Positions 34,534-41,764 of a stretch of DNA of 44,764 bases are shown here, one piece after another (position 1 is the stretch's first letter; each line of letters begins with the position of its first letter). The notes under the pieces are model-generated. The model worked only from the letters and a program-made list of their open reading frames with translations, searched no databases and was not told the origin of the DNA. The stretch lies in the NCBI GenBank assembly GCA_025055295.1, contig JANWWW010000006.1, positions 1-44,764 of the forward strand. Reading direction: 5' to 3'. The translations under genes and the position numbers were made by a program. The DNA comes from Deltaproteobacteria bacterium. GTDB taxonomy: Bacteria > Bdellovibrionota_C > UBA2361 > JANWWW01.

Positions 34534-36690
34534 TTATTTCACAGATTTTGGCGATCCTCCTACTTTGCAAAAAAACTTTTCCAAACTGTTCAACTTTAAA
34601 TTACTAGCCAAATCTTCGTTTAAGCTTTGAATATGTAAAACATCAATTAGCGATTCTTGATGGAGTAATTTAAGCAATTTTTTCATCTTTTTGCCCACAA
34701 TTTCTGGCAATTCTTTGATGTTCAATATGGCTAATCTAGACAAGTTTGTCTTCAGAACAAGATATCCGCTTTCTGGCGTGCATTTTGCAAAAAAAATATC
34801 AGAGTCTTTTTTGATTAGGCTTTTCGGTTTTTTCCTCGGAACACTCAAAACCGGCAACACTTTTATGCCCCCGAAACCAGATCGGCTAATCAAAACAATT
34901 TTTGTTTCATTCTGTGTAACATTGTCAACTGTGACGGCGTATATTACACGTTCGCCATCAAGCATTTTCAGTTTATTCTGAAGTGGAACCCCGTTTCCAG
35001 TGATAGCGGGAAAATCAATCGCCTTTAAAGCGTATAGGTTGCCATAATTTGTAAAAAACGTTACCACAGTGTTAAGTTTAATTTTTTTACAAATTAAATT
35101 CTCATCTGCGGTATCCTCGGAAACGGACCTTGTTCTTTTTATGTATCCAGATTTTTTAACAACTATATACCACTCCTCTTCTCCAATAATGTCCTCTAAC
35201 TGAACTTTAGTTGTGTCAACTTTCTCGATAATTCTACATTTTCGCTTGGTTCTGTATCTGGTTATGATTTCTTCAAGTTCTCCAATTATCACCTTATTAA
35301 TTTCTTGATCAGAATCCAATATTTTTTTCAGCTGTCGACTTTCCTGCTCCATTTTTTCTTTTTCCATGATAAATTCTTTGAAGCTAGCTTCGCTAAGTTG
35401 ATAAATTCTTAAATCAACAAGAAACTCCGCCTGCTTGTCGGATATTGAGAAAACATCCTGTAGCTTCTGGGCGCATTCGACCCTTGAGCGACTTTTTCTT
35501 ATTACTTGCATGAATTTGTCGAATTTTCTTAAAACAATTTCAATTCCTTCAAGAAGATTGATCTGGCGCAGCAGTTTCTCACGCTCAAATTCGAGTTTCC
35601 TCTTTATTGTGTTTTTGCGAAAATTGATAAATTTTTTGAAATATGTGATAATATCAAACGTAATCGGTAGGTACTTGTCAGACGGCGTGACGTCGATAGC
35701 TGTAAACTGAATCGGATAATCGATCTCAAGTGGCGTATGTTTAAGTAAAAACTCTTTTGCTTTGTCGAGTGAAACATTACTGTCGATTATTACTATTATT
35801 CTTATATCTTTGTCGGATTCATCTCTGACGTCTTCAATAAAGGAAGCCTTCTTTTGTTCAACGAGCGTCAGTAATTTCTCAAGAACAGCTGATTTTAGTA
35901 CTGAATAAGGTACAGATTTAACAATCAAACCCTGCTTTCCGCGCGGTAGTTTTACCTCTTCAATCAATGCTCTTAACTTAATACTTCCCTTGCCTGATGA
36001 ATAAATTTTTAATAATTCCTCCCTATGTGCCACTATCTCGCATTCAAGAGGGAAATCAGGTCCCCTTAAAATCCTGAGGATATCTTTGATTGATGCGTTC
36101 GGGTTTTTTATGAGTTCGATACAGGCTTTGCAAACTTCTTCAAGATTGTGTGGCGGAATAGCTGTTGAAAGACCAACCGCTATGCCTGAAGCTCCATTGA
36201 CCAGCAAATGAGGAAATCGGGCTGGAAGAACTTCGGGCTCAAATGAAGAGCCATCAAAATTTGGCAAGAAAGGCACCGTATTCTGATTCAGCTCTTTCAA
36301 CAATTCAAGCGCTAATTCAGATAATTTAACTTCAGTGTATCGATAAGCCGCAGGAGGATCTCCGTCAATTGAACCAAAATTGCCTTGCCCAATGACTAGC
36401 GGGTGCAAAAGGGAGAAAGGTTGGGCAAGTCTAACAAGTGCTTCATAACTTGACTGATCACCATGTGGATGATACTTAGCTAGGACATTGCCTATGACGG
36501 AAGCGCTTTTTTTTGTTTGTCCGTTTGGCATTAAGCGAAGGTCGGAATACATCGCGAAAATTATTCTCCTTTGAACTGGTTTTAGGCCATCCCTGATATC
36601 TGGTATGGCTCGACCTGTTACAACGGATAACGCAAAACTAGCGTATCTCTCCTCAAATACTTCTAAAAAATTTTTGACTATAGTCTTCAT
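34534..36690 (-). CDS. parC: Type II topoisomerase DNA-cleavage subunit (ParC-like)
   Basis: ParC is the breakage-reunion subunit. Signatures are [40 protein letters not shown] and the catalytic Tyr118 in [24 protein letters not shown] and [18 protein letters not shown] also match. The C-terminal domain is about 230 residues and has no QRRGGKG-type GyrA box, which favours ParC over GyrA. The residue after the HPHGD aspartate is Gln79 where most enzymes have Ser (Ser83 of E. coli GyrA, Ser80 of ParC). The start at 36690 gives 718 residues and the usual N-terminus. A longer frame runs into the tRNA-Leu gene 21 bases upstream and is not used. Confidence 0.88.
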   Translation of the reverse strand: MKTIVKNFLEVFEERYASFALSVVTGRAIPDIRDGLKPVQRRIIFAMYSDLRLMPNGQTKKSASVIGNVLAKYHPHGDQSSYEALVRLAQPFSLLHPLVIGQGNFGSIDGDPPAAYRYTEVKLSELALELLKELNQNTVPFLPNFDGSSFEPEVLPARFPHLLVNGASGIAVGLSTAIPPHNLEEVCKACIELIKNPNASIKDILRILRGPDFPLECEIVAHREELLKIYSSGKGSIKLRALIEEVKLPRGKQGLIVKSVPYSVLKSAVLEKLLTLVEQKKASFIEDVRDESDKDIRIIVIIDSNVSLDKAKEFLLKHTPLEIDYPIQFTAIDVTPSDKYLPITFDIITYFKKFINFRKNTIKRKLEFEREKLLRQINLLEGIEIVLRKFDKFMQVIRKSRSRVECAQKLQDVFSISDKQAEFLVDLRIYQLSEASFKEFIMEKEKMEQESRQLKKILDSDQEINKVIIGELEEIITRYRTKRKCRIIEKVDTTKVQLEDIIGEEEWYIVVKKSGYIKRTRSVSEDTADENLICKKIKLNTVVTFFTNYGNLYALKAIDFPAITGNGVPLQNKLKMLDGERVIYAVTVDNVTQNETKIVLISRSGFGGIKVLPVLSVPRKKPKSLIKKDSDIFFAKCTPESGYLVLKTNLSRLAILNIKELPEIVGKKMKKLLKLLHQESLIDVLHIQSLNEDLASNLKLNSLEKFFCKVGGSPKSVK

Positions 36691-36711
36691 GTTCAGTCTA
36701 GCGGAAAAAAG

Positions 36712-36796
36712 TGCCGAGGAAGGGAGTCGAACCCTTACGCCCCCGAAGGGCATCGGATTTTGAGTCCGACGCGTCTGCCAATTCCGCCACCTCGGC
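36712..36796 (-). tRNA. tRNA-Leu(CAA)
   Basis: An 85-base sequence folds as a class II tRNA. The acceptor stem is GCCGAGG paired with CCTCGGC. The D arm contains GGCAGACGCG, and the anticodon loop is CTCAAAA (anticodon CAA, reading UUG). The variable arm contains TGCCCTTCGGGGGCG, and the T arm contains GGTTCGACTCCC. The discriminator is A and CCA is not encoded. It lies 21 bases upstream of parC on the same strand, so the two are probably co-transcribed. Confidence 0.95.
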
Positions 36797-37079
36797 GATG
36801 ACGAAAATTATTCTAACGAAGATTCACATGCTAAAAAATACTATTAAAATTAACCATAGCAATCTTTTTTATTCCGTTAAAGTTTTAAAAAAAAAATTTA
36901 GTACTAGGTGTAGAATGAAGCAAATGTATTGGAAGTTGTGTAGCACAAATCAAAACCGACCCGATAGAAAAGTCAAATTGCGGTATCAAGTTAAGATGTG
37001 ATGTGTGTAAATGTACCCCAAGAACAATCAATAACAAATTGATGGCGGACACATTTGACGAGGTGTTAAAACAGCGATT

Positions 37080-37718
37080 GTCTAATTGATTGTGTAAATT
37101 ATAACATCCTTGTTCACCTTGGTTAACCAAAATTTGAAGTTGTTTGTTGATAATATACCAGTTAGGAATACTGTGTTTTGACCACCTCTAGTAAAGGTCT
37201 AAGTAAACACCATAACATACCTTAAGTAGCGCCTTCTCTGATGGCATTGACCTTTTGGCATATAACACCTTCCTTAGCTTGCTGTTGACACTCTCGATGA
37301 CATTAGTAGTCGTAATAAGTCTTCTAAGCTCAAACGGATACTTGAAAAAGGATGTTATGCCTTGAAAGTCCTTCTCCCACATCTTGACTACATCTGGATA
37401 TTTACCATTCCACTTAGCCTTAAACTCCTTAAGCCCTTCCTCAGCCTCTGACACCGTTGTGGCTCTATAGATTACCTTCAAGTCCTTTACCACCTGAAAC
37501 CTATCTTTTGCCGATACCTTCTTCATACTTTCTGACCTTCGGAGTTTCTTTTATACTGCTTAGCCTCTATGGCAGTTTTAGGCTCTACTAGCAGAGCTTG
37601 AGATATGGTTTCTTGTAAAAACCTTTTAAGAGCATTCATACTATCTTATCTTGTCGTGTCTCGTTCCTTTCATAAAATCGATACTTTCCATACACTACAT
37701 TCACAGAAATAAAGGGAC
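37080..37718 (-). mobile_element. Internally deleted IS256-family insertion sequence
   Basis: A remnant of about 640 bases, where IS256 elements are normally about 1.3 kb. Both ends of the transposase are still readable and lie next to imperfect inverted ends. GTCTAATTGATTGTGTAAATT at 37080-37100 can be compared with the complement of the right end (GTCCCTTTATTTCTGTGAA, read inward from 37718), with about 13 of 21 positions matching. The left end resembles the TTGTGTAAA-containing ends of IS256. I could not find a clear target duplication. The boundaries are inferred. Confidence 0.55.
37100..37639 (-). pseudogene. IS256-family (Mutator) transposase, deleted, frameshifted and interrupted by a stop
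   Basis: The N-terminal 38 codons (37523-37639, LKRFLQETISQALL) fit the start of IS256 transposases and end in TGA. The C-terminal part begins in another frame at 37526 (ATGA overlap). It reads KDRFQVVKDLKVIYRATT, WNGKYPDVVKMWEKDF, FKYPFELRRLITTTNVIESV (which keeps the catalytic Glu) and NSKLRKV. About 230 internal residues carrying the two catalytic Asp are missing. A TAG follows at 37188-37190, after which the same frame continues as RWSKHSIPNW and QLQILVNQ, the normal family C-terminus. No active transposase can be made. Confidence 0.85.
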
Positions 37719-37936
37719 GTCCTTTTTGGTTTTCATTTCCGAAGTACTACTTTTTCAACAAACCCATAATTTTTATACAAACCTAAAAAATGCTTAATTA
37801 TAAAAGTGTTGTTCTAGTGGTTTTGGTCACTGACGTATTCAAGCCTTGAGTGTTTCATTAGACCACGCCTATAACTTGGAAAAATTTCAGCTGATAGACT
37901 TAAACTATGGTTACCTCCGTGTAGGAAACTTATTAA

Positions 37937-38224
37937 TTATGAAAACGACGAGTCAGAAACCAAAGCTCTCACTGTGCTAAGCGCCCCAAATACAACCTCA
38001 ATTTTTGTCTCAGTTGGCGTTTCATCGGACTCTAATAACTTCATAACTATTGGATAAAATGCGTCAAAATCAATTTTGAGGACTTCTTCAATCAAACCTG
38101 ACCAGATTCTATTGGTTTCCTGTAGCATACTTTCTGCAACATTTCTAGCTCTGTTAGGATCCAACGCCCCTAAGATTGTTAAATAGTTTAGAGCCCTTAT
38201 CCACGGATAAACCATCCAAGTCAA
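37937..38224 (-). pseudogene. Displaced C-terminal part of the helical-repeat-like protein
   Basis: The frame holding this segment is open from just after a TAG near 38252 to the stop at 37937. It reads as protein-like sequence (YPWIRALNYLTILGALDPNR, then ARNVAESMLQETNRIWSGL). It overlaps the end of the 38154-39845 ORF in a different frame. Removing one A from the run complementary to 38247-38251 joins the two into one protein of about 638 residues, continuing EFLEK-RFYRLEGLTW. It is therefore more likely the true C-terminus than a separate gene. Confidence 0.6.
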
Positions 38225-39845
38225 ACCTTCTAATCGATAAAACCTCTTTTTCTAAAAATTCGCAGGTAAATCTATCATCTGTTTTGCAATTTTGCCTGAT
38301 CCAAGCACAAAACTCCCCATCAGTACCTATTGACTTGAGCCACTCAGCTAGTTGCTCCGAACTTACTGAGTCGGGAACTATACCGATGAAATATAACGCC
38401 AGACAAACTTTATGAAGGAACTTCCTATCCACCCTTGTTGGAGCCATGTTAAGTAGACCCAGTGCTGTTTCAAATACTGAATTTAAAGACCACCTTTCCT
38501 GCTTACTGAGTTCAAAACCCTCTCTTAGAAATCTGCCTCGACAGAAAATCGCAGTTAACAAAATGGGACCTGGCACTTTTACAGTAGAGATGACTTTACC
38601 TAACGCAGTTATTGAGCGAATGCAACAATCGTGGTCATTTGATTCGATAGCTAACTGGGTCATTTCCCAGAGGGCAATAGTCATAATTTCACTCGAGTCA
38701 GCACGAGATACACCTTTTTCTAACCTCCGTAATTCGTTATCTATAAGAGCGAGATACTCCTCAAATCGCAAGCTTTGAGACTCTATGAGCAAACTTAAAA
38801 CTTCTTTTCTTAAATAAGCATCTTGGCTGACAACAAGCGAATGTTTTAGATTTTTAATTAATTTTCCTGGTAAAAATTTGTCTCTAAAGCTACAATGGAT
38901 AGAACCGCTGAATGTTCCTGCCCTTGCTCCAGCATTCCACTCAACTACACGAGTTACAAGATCAACAAACCGTGCTTCCTGATGTTCTGACAATTCATCT
39001 TTAGATTGTAACTCGATTAATGCTCTGAGGGCTGCGCTCCGAGTGCACGCTGGTAGATCGATCCTTTCGGCGATATAAAACAGTTCATCAATTGTCAATT
39101 TCTTTTTTACCCCAAGCCCATAAATGCTTTCGGCTAGCCAAAAATGGTCATCATAATCTATGGTCACCTCAGGATCATTAAAGGATATTAGGATAGATTC
39201 CCCAACTCCATCAGCTTCATTCAAATGTCTAAAGTGTGCCCTAAATTTCTGATTGACAAAATCTAAAGCCCTATCTGAACCACTATCTAATAATATGCAA
39301 ATAACTTGGTACCTAAGCTCCTCATGGTCAAACAAACCATAATCCAAAACCATATCCACAAAATCTGGGTTTTTAAATGACTGTAGAATAACTAACAAAT
39401 CACCTGTTAATCTAAGTCTATCTTCTAGTTTTTCATCTGATACTGACAGTATTTCCTTGAGAAACTGCCAAGCTAATTCTTGAACATAAGGTTGTCTTTT
39501 AAACCAGAGAGCATAACTACACTTGCTTTTTTCCCACCATAACCTCAAAAATTTTGATCCCTGATTTCCACCCTGTTCAAGATCATACATGTCAAGAACA
39601 CGTGGTGCCGCTTCCTGTGGATATTTTTGTTCTAATTCCAAGGCAGCCTGTCTCCAACGTTCCCAAAGAAATTCAGGGAATTGAGTATCCTGACAAAAAT
39701 CACTTAGAGAAAAACCTATTTGTGCCCGTCTTTTGGCAAGTTCATCAAATTTTTCAACCACAAACGAAAGCGACATCTTTCGTAACTTCTGAATCCGTTC
39801 ATGACGGTCAAATGATTGAGCCTTAGAAATTTCAACCATACACAC
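38154..39845 (-). CDS. Large all-helical protein of unknown function, apparently frameshifted near its 3' end
   Basis: The 563-residue product is rich in amphipathic helices (ELAWQFLKEILS, DFVDMVLDYGLFDHEELR, CTRSAALRALIELQSK, AYLRKEVLSLLIESQ), with a HEAT/armadillo-like feel but no clean repeat. It has no signal peptide, transmembrane segment or catalytic motif. The predicted start is a GTG at 39845 with AGGA seven to eight bases upstream; an ATG two codons later is possible. The last 30 residues (from about 534) look like out-of-frame sequence, see the 37937-38224 entry. It lies beside the decayed IS256 element. It could be a pseudogene, or the frameshift could be an assembly error in the run of five A. 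Confidence 0.6.
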   Translation of the reverse strand: MCMVEISKAQSFDRHERIQKLRKMSLSFVVEKFDELAKRRAQIGFSLSDFCQDTQFPEFLWERWRQAALELEQKYPQEAAPRVLDMYDLEQGGNQGSKFLRLWWEKSKCSYALWFKRQPYVQELAWQFLKEILSVSDEKLEDRLRLTGDLLVILQSFKNPDFVDMVLDYGLFDHEELRYQVICILLDSGSDRALDFVNQKFRAHFRHLNEADGVGESILISFNDPEVTIDYDDHFWLAESIYGLGVKKKLTIDELFYIAERIDLPACTRSAALRALIELQSKDELSEHQEARFVDLVTRVVEWNAGARAGTFSGSIHCSFRDKFLPGKLIKNLKHSLVVSQDAYLRKEVLSLLIESQSLRFEEYLALIDNELRRLEKGVSRADSSEIMTIALWEMTQLAIESNDHDCCIRSITALGKVISTVKVPGPILLTAIFCRGRFLREGFELSKQERWSLNSVFETALGLLNMAPTRVDRKFLHKVCLALYFIGIVPDSVSSEQLAEWLKSIGTDGEFCAWIRQNCKTDDRFTCEFLEKEVLSIRRFDLDGLSVDKGSKLFNNLRGVGS

Positions 39846-40410
39846 ATGTCAATCCTTGTTCTAGCATTAGTCAAGTAACGGTAAAAATTGTAATAAAGAC
39901 CGAAAAACTACGTCGTTTTTTCAACTGAGATAATGCTTTGTTAATGAGTTTGCAGGAAAGAGTTTTTTGAAAAAAAGTCTGAAGTTTCTCAAATAAAGTG
40001 CTTAAGACTCCTAATACTTTTTTTCCTAAGAAAAAATCGTTTTTCGAAAGACCTTCACTGTTTCTTGACACGAATCATATTCAATTTTATATCTCAAAAG
40101 GTTCCTTCTGCTTGCTGTCCTGATTAATGCCTGTCAGGGACACACACAAGAAACAAACGATCGAACGAAAAGCGATTCATACCTGAAAAATGTAACAAAT
40201 TTTCAATCGCAGCTGTTTTTCGACAACTTGTTTTGCGCAAGAAAACACATACTTACTCGTTTTGTGAAAAAAGTCGTTTTTATCCAGTTGCCTTCTTGAT
40301 CAGTGTAAGATCGAGTGGTTTGACATCGAGCCCATTCAAAAAAAAGTCTGTTCCAACGAAGTACTTGCTTCAGACTTGATACTTGGTTGTAAAATAATGG
40401 AGTCATTTCA
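39846..40410. other. Intergenic region between divergent genes
   Basis: About 565 bases with no convincing gene. One minus-strand ORF of 66 codons (39871-40071) is Ser/Phe/Lys-rich and has no family resemblance, so it is not called. The region should carry promoters for both flanking genes, but I see no strong -35/-10 pair apart from a TAAAAT at about 40391-40396. Confidence 0.4.
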
Positions 40411-40824
40411 ATGTCCAGAAATTTGCTTTACTTGGCACTTTTTTTGGTGTTTGCGGTCGTTTATGGTCAGCAAAATTATGAAGAGATTAATTCTCTTGGT
40501 TTAATTAAAGCCCTGGAGTTGGGAGAACGCGGGGTAAGTTATTATGATCCAAAATCGATAAAAAAAGAGGGCAACAAAGGTTTTATCGATATATACGTGT
40601 ATTACAACCCACCTTACAAAATGAATGTCAGTAAAAGCATTCAAAAGTATAGTTTTGATTGCAACACAGGTGACTGGCGTATTGAAAAAATGAAAGATTT
40701 TAAAACCGATGGCAATGTGATGGAGTTGCCTGATTGGTTCCTTAAACAAGCGCCAACTCAAAAAAATTGCGCTGGGTGTGAATCCGATAGGTATTTTTCG
40801 TTGGCTTGCGGGAAAAAAACGTGA
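40411..40824 (+). CDS. Small exported protein, Adhesin_E-like
   Basis: The 137-residue product starts with a clear signal peptide (LLYLALFLVFAVVYGQ, cleavage around residue 20). The rest resembles the surface-adhesin E (Pfam Adhesin_E) family common in proteobacteria: SYYDPKSIKKEGNKGFIDIY, a pair of beta strands, then YSFDCNTGDWRIEKM and FKTDGNV. Four further cysteines near the C-terminus (CAGCESD and C in SLACGKK) could form disulfides. GGAG lies eight bases before the ATG, a good ribosome-binding site. The function in this organism is unknown, and family membership is judged by pattern only. Confidence 0.72.
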   Translation: MSRNLLYLALFLVFAVVYGQQNYEEINSLGLIKALELGERGVSYYDPKSIKKEGNKGFIDIYVYYNPPYKMNVSKSIQKYSFDCNTGDWRIEKMKDFKTDGNVMELPDWFLKQAPTQKNCAGCESDRYFSLACGKKT

Positions 40825-40961
40825 TTGACTAAACTTTGAGAAGAACTTCTAAGACCTAGAGGCTTTCGGTTTTGCTCTAAGCCATAAAAGAGCTGCTTTT
40901 TGAGATTTGATAATTTGCTTCTTTTGCCATATTATGGACCAAAGTCTTTCAATATCAAAAA

Positions 40962-41726
40962 ATGCCAGACCAAACCAAAAAGACGCCGTTGCTTAAATTT
41001 CTTTTAAGCTGTGGTGTCATGTCTCGAAGAAAACTGGTCAAGGCTGTGCTAGATGGGAAAGTCACCGTCAATAAATCGGTGGTGAAAACGCCTGATTTTC
41101 CCGTAAATCCGTCCAAAGATATCGTTAGATACAAAGATAAAATATTAAAGCAAAAACCAAAGGGTGTGGCGGTTTTTTATAAACCTGCAAAAGTTTTAAC
41201 CACTATGAGCGATCCGCTTGGACGGCCAACTGTAGCGGATTATCTTCCAAAAACGCTTCACGGATATTTTCCGGTTGGAAGGTTGGATTACTGGTCAACA
41301 GGGCTAGTTGTTCTAACAAATGACGGCGACCTAGCTTACCACCTGCTACATCCAAAATTTCAAGTTTCAAAAACTTATGATGTGAAGGTTTCAGGGATCC
41401 TTGAGGAAAAAGACTTAAGAAAACTCAGAAAAGGACTTATTATAGATAAAAAATTAATCAAATTTGATGAAATTAAAGTGATCCAGCAAAACGGAGGGAA
41501 CACCTGGCTAAGGATCACCCTTCATTCCGGCGAAAATCGTGTCATCAGAAAATGTCTTGAAAAAATTTTTCATCCTGTTTTGAAACTCAAGAGAGTCAAA
41601 ATGGGACCTTTCAGCCTCAAAAATTTAATTCCCGGCGAGCTTCGGGTTTTGCCAGAGAAAGAGTACATCAAATTAAAGAGCGAAATAATGAGGAAAACTC
41701 AAAACCAAGAAAAAGTTGCCAACTAG
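40962..41726 (+). CDS. rluB: 23S rRNA pseudouridine synthase, RsuA/RluB family
   Basis: The enzyme isomerises a uridine in rRNA (U2605 of 23S for RluB). The 254-residue protein has an N-terminal S4 RNA-binding domain (LLKFLLSCGVMSRRK, about residues 10-55). Its catalytic motif is GRLDYWSTGLVVLTNDGDLA, with the family Asp in RLD. HLLHPKFQVSKTYDV and the C-terminal GENRVIRKCLEKIFHPVLKLKR are typical of RsuA/RluB. The motif GRLD with YWSTG in place of the more usual DTSG is a mild deviation. RluB fits best by length; RsuA, RluE and RluF are alternatives. It is followed by valS after 38 bases. Confidence 0.9.
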   Translation: MPDQTKKTPLLKFLLSCGVMSRRKLVKAVLDGKVTVNKSVVKTPDFPVNPSKDIVRYKDKILKQKPKGVAVFYKPAKVLTTMSDPLGRPTVADYLPKTLHGYFPVGRLDYWSTGLVVLTNDGDLAYHLLHPKFQVSKTYDVKVSGILEEKDLRKLRKGLIIDKKLIKFDEIKVIQQNGGNTWLRITLHSGENRVIRKCLEKIFHPVLKLKRVKMGPFSLKNLIPGELRVLPEKEYIKLKSEIMRKTQNQEKVAN

Positions 41727-41764
41727 CGATAGATATTATCCGTTTTTTGAAAGATAATCTCTGT

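Noticed and set aside
34534-36753. Longer ParC frame starting at 36753
   Set aside because: The first 21 codons lie within or just after the tRNA-Leu gene and do not look like the ParC N-terminus; the ATG at 36690 gives the normal start.
36885-37130. 81-codon minus-strand ORF beside the IS remnant
   Set aside because: Its first codons are the tail of the decayed transposase frame beyond the TAG, and the rest is non-coding.
39871-40071. 66-codon minus-strand ORF
   Set aside because: Low-complexity Ser/Phe/Lys composition, no ribosome-binding site and no known motif; not distinguishable from chance.
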